NCBI GenBank assembly: GCA_012861695.1
Contig: JAAOOA010000033.1
Span: 19,631,934 to 19,695,933 of the forward strand
DNA length: 64,000 bases
Reading direction: 5' to 3'
Source: Trematomus loennbergii
Lineage: Eukaryota; Chordata; Actinopteri; Perciformes; Nototheniidae
Positions 51,801 to 54,860 of the stretch are shown here, piece by piece. The notes beneath the pieces were generated by a model. The model did not search any database. It had not been told where the DNA came from and was given only the letters and a program-made list of their open reading frames with translations. Numbering within the stretch: the stretch's first letter is position 1; each line of letters opens with the position of its first letter. The position numbers and the translations under genes were made by a program.

Positions 51801-53413
51801 TCGAATCATTGCGATGAAATACAGATGGACTGATAACCGGTAGTTAATGAAAATATACACCCCTCAGAGATCCATAAATGCCGCTCCATCATGGCCAGTT
51901 TGGGGGCTCAGAGGAGCCGACCCTGCGTCTGAGATCTCCTCAGAAGTGGCCCTCTTGTTCTCTCATATATTATCCCAATCAGGACGGCCTGTCTTAAGCC
52001 ACAATTAATCACAGCCCTGGCACGTGCAGATAGGAGAGCAACACGCTGTTTCTTAATTAAAAGCAAACAGATTAAAAATGAATAAGGGCATTAAATGTTC
52101 TTGTGGACCTCAAGCAGGACTGTTCAAAAAAGGCAAGAGCCCATTAAAGCCCTCAGCCCCCAAATCTTTGCTAAGCCCTCCAGCCTGCAGGCTTTGTTTG
52201 GGATCAGAGATGGCGACACTCATGAATATTAATTTCTCTCTATCAGGTCCAGTCAACAAGACATCCGGCCCCCTTTGAGCCTGTCCATCTCCTGTGTTAT
52301 AGTTGATATTACAGTATGGGTTGATGCATGATATTGTAGAGTCTAGACTCTAGACACATGTTTACATTTGTTGGGACTATTTTAAGCTTCATGTTGAAAT
52401 TAGTTAAAAGAAAAGTCTTATTATCTAGAAATACATTTAATAAATTGAAGAAATATTACCCATATAATAAAGACTTCACTCCTTGTAAATTATATATTTA
52501 ATTGAAGGGATTGCACAGATAAAGGAATAACTGTTCTATGCAGCACAGTAAGAGGAGGGAAGCTGTTCAGTTTAAAAGACTTAAAGAGACAATCCTTAAG
52601 AAATAGACTTATCTTGTTATGTGCACATACAGTGTCAACCAAAAGATACAGAAATATTACTATGCCAAGTTTCGAGTAATTCAAATACTGGTAGTAGACT
52701 CATTTTGTTAATGTATATAGGGTTATCAAAACTTAAAACACTTTGTGTATAATTATATCTTTGGATATTGGAAAATAAAATGGATGTACAAGTTGAAATA
52801 AATGTGTTCCAGTTAACACAATTGGAGGAAGTCCCACTATGATGGATTCACCATTATTTGAAAGGGATAAATAATTGGTACAAGCTATATTAGGATGTCA
52901 TTTGTGCATGTAGAGTTAGAACCATTTTTTTTAACTCATACTTTAAAAATGGCTGAAAAGTAGTGTCTAGCTGTGACAAATGGGAACGCCCAACTCTAAA
53001 TAAGATCATATATTAATTTGAATTCTTTGTGAAACCTCACAATGACTCCTGTCCCCTGCCTCACACAAGGCCTATCTGTGGGATAATAACGAAGAGGTGG
53101 TGTCCTGGCTGGAGAGGCAGCTGGCTGAAGAGGAGGGGGCCAGGTCTGTGGTCGACGAGAACATCAAGTGCATCCGCCGAGACCACATCCTCAAGCAGAT
53201 CCGCAGGTGATAGCCCGCAACAATTTAGATTCAAAATGTCAACAAATGATTTCCCTCCCTTGATCCTTTTTTACTTTTATTTCCAGCCTCGTTCAAGCCA
53301 ATCCGGAGGTTGCCATGGATTCCATCGTGTACATGACTCAGCACATTTCGCCCACGCAGAGAGCCGAGGTGGTCCGCATCCTGTCCACCATGGAGACGTC
53401 GGCCTCCTCTTGA
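12381..53413 (+). CDS. acaca: Acetyl-CoA carboxylase 1 (acetyl-CoA carboxylase alpha), 53 coding exons
   Basis: The cytosolic biotin enzyme that carboxylates acetyl-CoA to malonyl-CoA, the committed step of fatty-acid synthesis. The exon-by-exon reading follows vertebrate ACC1 from end to end. Domains in predicted protein order: AMPK-site N-terminus ([11 protein letters not shown], Ser about 81); biotin carboxylase with ATP-grasp loop GGGGKG (about 316-321); biotinyl site VMKM with the lysine at about 787; central regulatory region; carboxyltransferase from about 1560 to 2270; C-terminal tail ending STMETSASS. The ATG at 12381 was chosen because GCCATGG is a near-ideal initiation context and [11 protein letters not shown] matches the ACC1 N-terminus. 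It is ACC1, not ACC2, by the short N-terminus and sequence. Exon lengths sum to 7,042 nt; adding the 11 bases apparently missing from the carboxyltransferase exons gives 2,350 residues, against 2,346 in human. All earlier exons are intact, which argues for assembly error rather than pseudogene. Confidence 0.96.
12611..14625. other. acaca intron 1 (2.0 kb), nothing recognised
   Basis: AT-rich intron without repeat boundaries I can name. A fragment near 14290-14400 (CATCTGGTTTATTGCCAAGT, GGTGCATACATACACAC) resembles the repeat piece at 36365-36480. Confidence 0.5.
14626..14758 (+). CDS. acaca: acaca coding exon 2 (AMPK site, start of biotin carboxylase)
   Basis: Acceptor aaaacag, donor AAG|gtaatg. 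Completes the Arg of [17 protein letters not shown], where the second Ser is the equivalent of the inhibitory AMPK site of mammalian ACC1. Continues [20 protein letters not shown]. Confidence 0.96.
14972..15110 (+). CDS. acaca: acaca coding exon 3 (biotin carboxylase N-terminal subdomain)
   Basis: Acceptor ctccag, donor GCAG|gtgaga. Reads [20 protein letters not shown] and ends EDLKANA plus one base. Typical Rossmann-like start of the biotin carboxylase domain. Confidence 0.97.
15745..15854 (+). CDS. acaca: acaca coding exon 4
   Basis: Acceptor tttcacag, donor CAG|gtacca. Reads [15 protein letters not shown] and [20 protein letters not shown], almost identical to mammalian ACC1. Confidence 0.97.
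15947..16028 (+). CDS. acaca: acaca coding exon 5
   Basis: Acceptor cctaaag, donor ATGG|gtaagg. Encodes [20 protein letters not shown]. The preceding intron is only 92 bp. Confidence 0.97.
16125..16223 (+). CDS. acaca: acaca coding exon 6
   Basis: Acceptor tcctcag, donor GAAG|gtagct. Encodes [20 protein letters not shown] and ends PTLPWSGE. Confidence 0.97.
16391..16497 (+). CDS. acaca: acaca coding exon 7
   Basis: Acceptor tttctcag, donor AAG|gtaagc. Encodes [19 protein letters not shown] and [16 protein letters not shown]; one of the more diverged pieces of the biotin carboxylase domain, as in other vertebrates. Confidence 0.95.
16715..16825 (+). CDS. acaca: acaca coding exon 8 (ATP-grasp glycine loop)
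   Basis: Acceptor ttgccag, donor CAG|gtacgt. Contains [20 protein letters not shown]. The GGGGKG loop at 16760-16777 is the ATP-binding glycine-rich loop of biotin carboxylase. Confidence 0.97.
16984..17193 (+). CDS. acaca: acaca coding exon 9
   Basis: Acceptor tttccag, donor AGG|gtaact. Encodes [20 protein letters not shown], then [20 protein letters not shown] and [17 protein letters not shown]: the metal and nucleotide binding part of the ATP-grasp fold. Confidence 0.97.
17527..17697 (+). CDS. acaca: acaca coding exon 10 (biotin carboxylase active site)
   Basis: Acceptor tcctcag, donor CAG|gtcagt. Encodes [20 protein letters not shown], then [20 protein letters not shown], the biotin carboxylase signature with catalytic Glu, Asn and Arg residues. 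Confidence 0.97.
17698..19058. other. acaca intron 10 with decayed internal duplications
   Basis: 18150-18230 and 18562-18635 share CTCTGGCACnAAGGATGA(G/T)GGTCTTTTT and a following GGAA(G/A)ATGGTAT; 18497-18525 and 18764-18795 share AGCCAACAG ... TTTGATGAC. No coding content recognised. Confidence 0.4.
19059..19220 (+). CDS. acaca: acaca coding exon 11
   Basis: Acceptor cctgtcag, donor GAG|gtaagt. Encodes [20 protein letters not shown], then [10 protein letters not shown] and [16 protein letters not shown]. Confidence 0.97.
19726..19889 (+). CDS. acaca: acaca coding exon 12
   Basis: Acceptor atttgcag, donor TC|gtgagt. Encodes [20 protein letters not shown] and [20 protein letters not shown]: end of the biotin carboxylase lid and C-terminal subdomain. 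Confidence 0.97.
20016..20166 (+). CDS. acaca: acaca coding exon 13
   Basis: Acceptor tctctag, donor CAG|gtatgc. Encodes [20 protein letters not shown] and [20 protein letters not shown]. Confidence 0.97.
21102..21205 (+). CDS. acaca: acaca coding exon 14
   Basis: Acceptor gtgtgcag, donor AAAG|gtaaaa. Encodes [20 protein letters not shown] and [12 protein letters not shown]. Confidence 0.96.
21294..21521 (+). CDS. acaca: acaca coding exon 15 (BT interaction domain)
   Basis: Acceptor gaccag, donor ATAG|gtaaaa. Encodes [40 protein letters not shown] and [11 protein letters not shown]. This part links the biotin carboxylase and biotinyl domains. Confidence 0.97.
21677..21827 (+). CDS. acaca: acaca coding exon 16 (start of biotinyl domain)
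   Basis: Acceptor cctacag, donor GAG|gtacag. Encodes [20 protein letters not shown] and [20 protein letters not shown], the first strands of the biotinyl-lipoyl fold. Confidence 0.97.
22314..22448 (+). CDS. acaca: acaca coding exon 17 (biotin attachment site)
   Basis: Acceptor attccag, donor CAG|gtactg. Opens with [20 protein letters not shown]. The lysine codon at 22320-22322 (about residue 787) is the biotin carrier. The site sits at the exon boundary, as in other vertebrates. Confidence 0.97.
22883..23029 (+). CDS. acaca: acaca coding exon 18
   Basis: Acceptor gttgcag, donor AAG|gtgagc. Encodes [20 protein letters not shown] and [16 protein letters not shown], start of the central region. 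Confidence 0.96.
23115..23303 (+). CDS. acaca: acaca coding exon 19
   Basis: Acceptor tgtcctag, donor CAG|gtgcag. Encodes [20 protein letters not shown] and [20 protein letters not shown]. Confidence 0.96.
24242..24342 (+). CDS. acaca: acaca coding exon 20
   Basis: Acceptor tttccag, donor AA|gtgagt. Encodes [20 protein letters not shown] and [13 protein letters not shown]. Confidence 0.96.
24464..24552 (+). CDS. acaca: acaca coding exon 21
   Basis: Acceptor ccaacag, donor AATG|gtgagg. Encodes [20 protein letters not shown] then LKVEIQFQN. Confidence 0.96.
24817..25311. mobile_element. TTAA-flanked MITE in acaca intron 21
   Basis: The left end TTAAAGTGGACCTATCATGC and the right end GCATGATAGGTCCCCTTTAA are near-perfect inverted repeats including TTAA at both ends (24817-24820 and 25308-25311), the signature of a piggyBac-type target duplication. 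No transposase. Length 495 bp. Confidence 0.82.
25534..25658 (+). CDS. acaca: acaca coding exon 22
   Basis: Acceptor cttaacag, donor ATC|gtaagt. Encodes [20 protein letters not shown] and [19 protein letters not shown]. Confidence 0.97.
25743..25856 (+). CDS. acaca: acaca coding exon 23
   Basis: Acceptor gtgtttag, donor CAG|gtgaat. Encodes [20 protein letters not shown] and [15 protein letters not shown]. Confidence 0.97.
26126..26462 (+). mobile_element. tRNA-derived SINE-like element in acaca intron 23
   Basis: The head GGGGTCAGTAGCTCAGTCTG has A-box-like form and GTCTGTTCAAGCCCC resembles a B-box. A middle part GAGCAAGACACCAAAACCCC follows, and the tail is GAGGTATTAATAAAGCATGT. It is too diverged to fold as a tRNA. 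Boundaries are approximate. Confidence 0.6.
27091..27204 (+). CDS. acaca: acaca coding exon 24
   Basis: Acceptor ttgcccag, donor CAG|gtaggt. Encodes [20 protein letters not shown] and [18 protein letters not shown]. Confidence 0.97.
27284..27373 (+). CDS. acaca: acaca coding exon 25
   Basis: Acceptor tttctag, donor GAG|gtaaga. Encodes [20 protein letters not shown] and [10 protein letters not shown]. The intron before it is 79 bp. Confidence 0.97.
27472..27590 (+). CDS. acaca: acaca coding exon 26
   Basis: Acceptor atgccag, donor ACAG|gtacca. Encodes [20 protein letters not shown] and [15 protein letters not shown], plus two bases of an Arg codon completed by either the 24-nt exon 27 or exon 28. 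Confidence 0.97.
28157..28545. mobile_element. TTAA-flanked MITE A in acaca intron 26
   Basis: The left end TTAAAGGTACGGTAGGTAA and the right end TTCTTACCTACCCTACCTTAA are inverted repeats. The interior (ATTCCATGGAATGCTCTTAA, CCAATTATCTGGGGCAGA) matches a repeat type I know as common in fish. Its right TTAA (28542-28545) is also the left TTAA of the next element. Confidence 0.75.
28542..29152. mobile_element. TTAA-flanked MITE B, inserted at the end of MITE A
   Basis: TTAA followed by CCTGTTAAGCCCC at the left, and GGGGCTTAACAGG followed by TTAA at the right (29149-29152): perfect 13-bp inverted repeats inside a TTAA duplication. No transposase. Length 611 bp. Confidence 0.85.
30226..30301. 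repeat. (CA)n microsatellite upstream of micro-exon 27
   Basis: An almost pure CA/AC tract with one CC interruption. It ends 74 nt before the 24-nt exon. Confidence 0.98.
30376..30399 (+). CDS. acaca: acaca coding exon 27, 24-nt micro-exon (likely alternative)
   Basis: Acceptor gattgcag, donor ACAG|gtattg. The 24 nt encode GNIPTLN and shared Arg bases, matching [14 protein letters not shown] of mammalian ACC1. Length divisible by three means that inclusion or skipping keeps frame. An eight-residue alternative insert near Ser1200 is known in mammalian ACC1; its use here is inferred. Confidence 0.9.
30607..30875. repeat. Long (TG)n microsatellite downstream of micro-exon 27
   Basis: About 270 bp of TG repeat with scattered TT or GG interruptions. 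It starts 207 nt after the 24-nt exon. It makes long open frames of alternating Cys-Val or His-Thr that are not genes. Confidence 0.98.
31599..31742 (+). CDS. acaca: acaca coding exon 28
   Basis: Acceptor taccctag, donor CTAG|gtcagt. Encodes [20 protein letters not shown] and [18 protein letters not shown]. Confidence 0.97.
   Translation, partial: DVFLIQPEPLRHGAHRQRQRRSARHFVHTALSAHGSHGRFPLLPGVH
31780..32345. other. acaca intron 28 remainder, with LINE tail-like fragment
   Basis: 31781-31817 (ATAAGATAAGATGGACCTTT, ATCCCCATAGGGAAATT) is the typical 3' tail of a fish LINE-type repeat. The rest is AT-rich with no exon. Confidence 0.5.
32346..32448 (+). CDS. acaca: acaca coding exon 29
   Basis: Acceptor ctctacag, donor AAG|gtgagg. 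Encodes [20 protein letters not shown] and ends VLYGEEDNK; a diverged Ser/Pro-rich stretch, as in mammals. Confidence 0.94.
32533..32640 (+). CDS. acaca: acaca coding exon 30
   Basis: Acceptor tgtcctag, donor AAG|gtgggg. Encodes [20 protein letters not shown] and [11 protein letters not shown]. Confidence 0.96.
32651..32852 (+). mobile_element. tRNA-derived SINE starting about 10 bp after exon 30
   Basis: The head GGAGGTTGTGGCTCAGTGG and GGTTCGAATCCC resemble the A- and B-boxes of a tRNA promoter. The tail CTTTGGATAAAAGCGTCTAA is widespread in fish SINEs. Flanking ACAACAGG (about 32644-32651) and ACAACAAGG (from about 32851) look like a target duplication. It fills about 200 of the 293 bp of intron 30. 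A reverse copy is at 59860-60075. Confidence 0.85.
32934..32990 (+). CDS. acaca: acaca coding exon 31
   Basis: Acceptor attcctag, donor AAG|gtgagc. Encodes [19 protein letters not shown]. Confidence 0.96.
33262..33306 (+). CDS. acaca: acaca coding exon 32 (45 nt)
   Basis: Acceptor gatgacag, donor CAT|gtaagt. Encodes [15 protein letters not shown]. Confidence 0.96.
33307..34969. other. acaca intron 32 (1.7 kb), nothing recognised
   Basis: No exon-like homology and no repeat with clear ends. It contains a polypyrimidine-rich 3' end before exon 33. Confidence 0.4.
34970..35011 (+). CDS. acaca: acaca coding exon 33 (42 nt)
   Basis: Acceptor ccttacag, donor AAG|gtgggt. Encodes [14 protein letters not shown]. 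Confidence 0.96.
35028..35079. repeat. (CA)n microsatellite just after exon 33
   Basis: CA repeat with small interruptions, beginning about 16 nt downstream of the exon 33 donor. Confidence 0.95.
35674..35889 (+). CDS. acaca: acaca coding exon 34
   Basis: Acceptor tccaatag, donor AAG|gtgaga. Encodes [40 protein letters not shown] and [15 protein letters not shown]. Confidence 0.97.
35988..36143 (+). CDS. acaca: acaca coding exon 35
   Basis: Acceptor ttcactag, donor AAG|gtttga (weak). Encodes [20 protein letters not shown] and [18 protein letters not shown]. Confidence 0.97.
36743..37218. mobile_element. hAT-like MITE in acaca intron 35
   Basis: The left end CAGGGTTCTTACG and the right end GTGTATGAACCCTG are imperfect inverted repeats. 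GTTAAT lies directly outside both ends (6 bp of a possible 8-bp duplication). The interior has repeated GGAAAAGTCATGG motifs typical of a fish repeat family. Confidence 0.6.
37247..37450 (+). CDS. acaca: acaca coding exon 36
   Basis: Acceptor aacctcag, donor CAG|gtgggg. Encodes [40 protein letters not shown] and [18 protein letters not shown]. The last fully intact exon before the carboxyltransferase frame breaks begin. Confidence 0.97.
38645..38799 (+). CDS. acaca: acaca coding exon 37, one base short
   Basis: Acceptor ttgttcag, donor CAG|gtacag. Reads [20 protein letters not shown], then the frame breaks in the C run 38703-38707; in the next frame it continues [20 protein letters not shown]. 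Length 155 nt where 156 is needed. A single missing C restores PYVTK. Confidence 0.93.
38914..39059 (+). CDS. acaca: acaca coding exon 38, one base short
   Basis: Acceptor tccccag, donor GAG|gtcagt. Reads [20 protein letters not shown] and [14 protein letters not shown]. After 39039 a base is missing; with it the exon ends RLPGGNE, as in mammalian ACC1. Length 146 where 147 is needed. Start of the carboxyltransferase domain. Confidence 0.92.
39225..39625. repeat. Degenerate AT-rich tandem repeat before exon 39
   Basis: Imperfect units of roughly 40-50 bp built on TATTTATGG ... ATGTATAGAT, for example GGTATTTTATGTATAGATAT, ACTATATGTATAGATTTGT and GGCATATGATGTATAGATTT. It ends about 33 bp before exon 39. 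Confidence 0.55.
39658..39927 (+). CDS. acaca: acaca coding exon 39 (carboxyltransferase core)
   Basis: Acceptor ctgtacag, donor AAG|gtcagc. Encodes [40 protein letters not shown], then [15 protein letters not shown]. The SGARIG segment belongs to the acetyl-CoA carboxyltransferase fold. Intact 270 nt. Confidence 0.97.
40326..40362 (+). pseudogene. Duplicated 5' fragment of exon 40 (acceptor plus 21 nt)
   Basis: TATTTCTCCTGCAG followed at 40340 by GGTTTCAAGTACCTCCACCTA, then AT-rich noncoding DNA. The real exon 40, 184 bp further on, starts with the same 21 nt except one base (TAC in place of CAC) behind CTTTCCCCTGCAG. No downstream donor in register was found, so this is a decoy acceptor, not an exon. 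Confidence 0.75.
40524..40621 (+). CDS. acaca: acaca coding exon 40
   Basis: Acceptor cccctgcag, donor CCAG|gtacat. Encodes [20 protein letters not shown] and [12 protein letters not shown]. Confidence 0.97.
40810..40930 (+). CDS. acaca: acaca coding exon 41
   Basis: Acceptor catgcag, donor CTG|gtaaga. Encodes [20 protein letters not shown] then [20 protein letters not shown]. Confidence 0.97.
41091..41201 (+). CDS. acaca: acaca coding exon 42
   Basis: Acceptor cctgcag, donor AAG|gtaaca. Encodes [20 protein letters not shown] and LTGAGALNK, carboxyltransferase N-lobe. Confidence 0.97.
41202..44715. other. acaca intron 42 (3.5 kb), with non-repetitive islands
   Basis: The longest acaca intron. 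The first 700 bp is AT-rich and may include repeat debris. 41930-42100, 42550-43110 and 43490-44010 are GC-balanced and not recognisably repetitive, with homeodomain-type TTAAT/TAATTG words. No exon of acaca is missing here, so the length is not explained by coding sequence. Confidence 0.4.
42550..43110. promoter_or_regulatory. Possible conserved non-coding element inside intron 42
   Basis: Non-repetitive island with words such as CATTCCATTAGCTGCTGGAA, TTAATGAAGCCCGGGCGATG and AACCATTAATGGTAATAAAG. No ORF worth calling. Proposed only because composition contrasts with the AT-rich repeat-laden surroundings; conservation cannot be judged from one sequence. Confidence 0.25.
44716..44859 (+). CDS. 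acaca: acaca coding exon 43
   Basis: Acceptor cactccag, donor ATG|gtaatg. Encodes [20 protein letters not shown] and [19 protein letters not shown]. Confidence 0.97.
44965..45085 (+). CDS. acaca: acaca coding exon 44
   Basis: Acceptor tttttcag, donor CAGA|gtgagt. Encodes [20 protein letters not shown] and [14 protein letters not shown]. Confidence 0.96.
45450..45665. mobile_element. Left part of a TTAA-type MITE in intron 44
   Basis: Starts TTAAAGGGCCCTATTATGC and shares GCTTTAATGTTCAAAAAG, GTGATGTCACTATGTTACG and AATAAACAAAGGAG with the full copy at 61001-61479. The right end is missing. Confidence 0.75.
46543..46638 (+). CDS. acaca: acaca coding exon 45, one base short
   Basis: Acceptor ttttcacag, donor CCAG|gtgagt. 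The entry frame gives TPKG; the rest, [20 protein letters not shown], is in the next frame, so a base is missing in the GGG run 46550-46553. Length 96 where 97 is needed. Confidence 0.92.
46727..46823 (+). CDS. acaca: acaca coding exon 46
   Basis: Acceptor ctctacag, donor AAG|gtaagg. Encodes [20 protein letters not shown] then [12 protein letters not shown]; carboxyltransferase C-lobe, acyl-CoA side. Confidence 0.97.
47435..47938. mobile_element. MITE with long terminal inverted repeats in intron 46
   Basis: The left end AGGCCCAATCCCAAACCAC and the right end GTGGTTTGGGATTGGGCCT are perfect inverted repeats. A subterminal GGAGGGT/ACCCTAC pairing extends the symmetry. No transposase; the target duplication is unclear. 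Confidence 0.82.
48127..48261 (+). CDS. acaca: acaca coding exon 47, junction base missing
   Basis: Acceptor atttag. Encodes [20 protein letters not shown] and [16 protein letters not shown]. The next exon needs one more base (G of the Asp codon) than the AAA|gtactt boundary supplies; AAAG|gtactt, with one more G, would fit both frame and splice site. Confidence 0.92.
48331..48503 (+). CDS. acaca: acaca coding exon 48, five bases short in four places
   Basis: Acceptor ccctcttag, donor CCG|gtgagt. Recognisable in pieces: [20 protein letters not shown], then LVYIPP, then GGSWVVID, then [14 protein letters not shown]. Length 173 where 178 is needed. Apparent missing bases: one at 48401/48402, one in the C run 48412-48418, two near 48429-48435, one at 48454/48455. 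Confidence 0.9.
48587..48699 (+). CDS. acaca: acaca coding exon 49
   Basis: Acceptor gtctccag, donor CTTG|gtgagt. Encodes [20 protein letters not shown] and [17 protein letters not shown]. Intact. Confidence 0.97.
49166..49480. repeat. Decayed teleost interspersed repeat in intron 49
   Basis: Starts AGGGATGTGACAGTATGGAT and includes TACCGCGGTGGGAAATCCCC and TTTGGCGGTTTACGGTTAAT, a motif order I recall from an abundant fish DNA repeat. Confidence 0.5.
49878..50030 (+). CDS. acaca: acaca coding exon 50, two bases short
   Basis: Acceptor ccaacag, donor ACG|gtgagc. Encodes [20 protein letters not shown] and [12 protein letters not shown]; the rest, [19 protein letters not shown], needs two bases restored at about 49970-49974. 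Length 153 where 155 is needed. Confidence 0.92.
50765..50935 (+). CDS. acaca: acaca coding exon 51
   Basis: Acceptor gtctcag, donor AAG|gtaaac. Encodes [20 protein letters not shown] and [20 protein letters not shown]. Intact. Confidence 0.97.
50936..53069. other. acaca intron 51 (2.1 kb), with a non-repetitive island
   Basis: No exon. 51690-52290 is GC-balanced and not recognisably repetitive, with CCACAATTAATCACAGCCCT, TTTCTTAATTAAAAGCAAAC and CTCATGAATATTAATTTCTC. These words suit homeodomain binding and could mark an enhancer; this is inference from composition only. Confidence 0.35.
53070..53206 (+). CDS. acaca: acaca coding exon 52
   Basis: Acceptor cacacaag, donor GCAG|gtgata. Encodes [20 protein letters not shown] and [17 protein letters not shown]. 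Confidence 0.97.
53287..53413 (+). CDS. acaca: acaca coding exon 53 (terminal, stop TGA 53411-53413)
   Basis: Acceptor atttccag. Encodes [20 protein letters not shown] and [16 protein letters not shown], then TGA. The tail matches the end of ACC1. Confidence 0.97.
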
Positions 53414-54860
53414 GGGGGGGGGGGGGGCCCGGCCTCTCCTTCCTCCGCCTGGCTGATGCTCTTCTCGGGCCGCCTCCACAGCCAGACCCCGCTCCTGGGC
53501 GGGGACCCCGAGTCTGGAGGAGCCAACGCGAGGGGCCCCTGGCAACTGCCGGGACCCCAGATGAACCGTTGGCTATGATTCTCAATAAGCAATAGCTCGG
53601 ACAACTAACATAAATACTGAAAATGTTGTCCAAATATCTCACACTAACGTATCGCACGTACGCTCGATATATCTGTGTTTTTTTAATTCAAGTGCAATTT
53701 AATTTTTTTTAAAACAACAACAAAAACTAGTCTCTAATAATATGCCCAAGTCTACCAGGGGCCTCAACACGACTATACATTTTTATGTTGTTGTCATATT
53801 ACAATGGTTTGTGACATATGCTTGTTAAAAACCACAAGTGTTTTGATGACCAACAGACAACACATTGCTTGGGAGGGGGCATTAGTGAGAAAGAAGGGGG
53901 TTTTACTTTCCTAAGCAGGGAACACTTAGTTACTGAACAAAGGCGGGGGGAACACTACAACAGATCCGGACAGGAGAGCCCAGCGGGGAGCGGGCACGGG
54001 GTCCCTTTTAGACCCCCACTGCTTCACAGTTACCCTGTGGAGAGCCCGCCACGGGCCGCGCTCCTCGCAACAAAACCCACAGCTGCCCCTTCTGTTCTCA
54101 CTCACACGGTTCACACACATGCTGCTGCGGACGCACTTTACTGTTTACTGTTACCTCACCCAGAATCAGAGTGTAGGACGCATCTCGCATACAAACACAT
54201 CGGTACCAACGGTAATATAGACAGAGGTGATGATGGTTTTAATGAGTATTGACAACGATACTAATAGGTTTGTTTAGAAATAGCCTGTACCCCTTTTTAT
54301 GACTACTTAAAACCAATTACTGTCGGTGGAAAGGGTTTCTTTTTTGTTTTTCTTTGAACAAATTAATATTTTTGAATTTGCACTAATTCAACTCATTAAT
54401 GTCAGCGTGTGAAAGAGTACTGTTCACTGGATTTACATGTTACACATCGAACAGTGTTTCATTCACTGTAATCCAAACTTACTGTTCTATTTAAAGTGTA
54501 TGTGTATGAAATGTTACTTATTTTTAATATACATTTTTGAGAAACATGTTTGATTGTTACTTACAGTATCTGCTTGATTTGTTACTTACGGACAAGCACA
54601 TTGTGGCAACTGTACGAGAGTACAAACTGCACCATAATGCTGAAATAAATGTCTGGATCTCATATTCTCTGCAGAAAAAATGCAACGTCAGCAATGTGAA
54701 ATGGCTTTGTGGTCAGTGCTGTGCCTTTGATTTGCCTGTATTGACATGTAGTTGCTTTATAAGTAACTGGTTGCTTCCTGTACAAACATGGAGAACAATT
54801 TACAGTGATGAGCTCTAACTGTCTGCAAATTTAATAAAGCCTACCCAACTCAGTTTGAAG
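53414..54860 (+). other. acaca: acaca 3' UTR
   Basis: GC-rich for the first 150 bp (with a run of G directly after the stop), then AT-rich. AATAAA hexamers at 54644-54649 and 54833-54838 are the candidate polyadenylation signals; the second lies near a drop in sequence complexity. Minus-strand ORFs here are composition artefacts. Confidence 0.65.

Noticed and set aside
12381..53413. Treating the acaca copy as a pseudogene because of its frame breaks
   Set aside because: 47 of 53 exons are intact with good splice sites, protein identity to ACC1 is very high on both sides of each fault, and all faults are small losses in runs. Error in the sequence is more likely; left as a finding to test.
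53231..53657. Minus-strand ORFs of 88-126 codons over the acaca last exon and 3' UTR
   Set aside because: They are antisense to conserved coding sequence and a GC-rich run of G/C; the Pro/Arg-rich peptides reflect composition.
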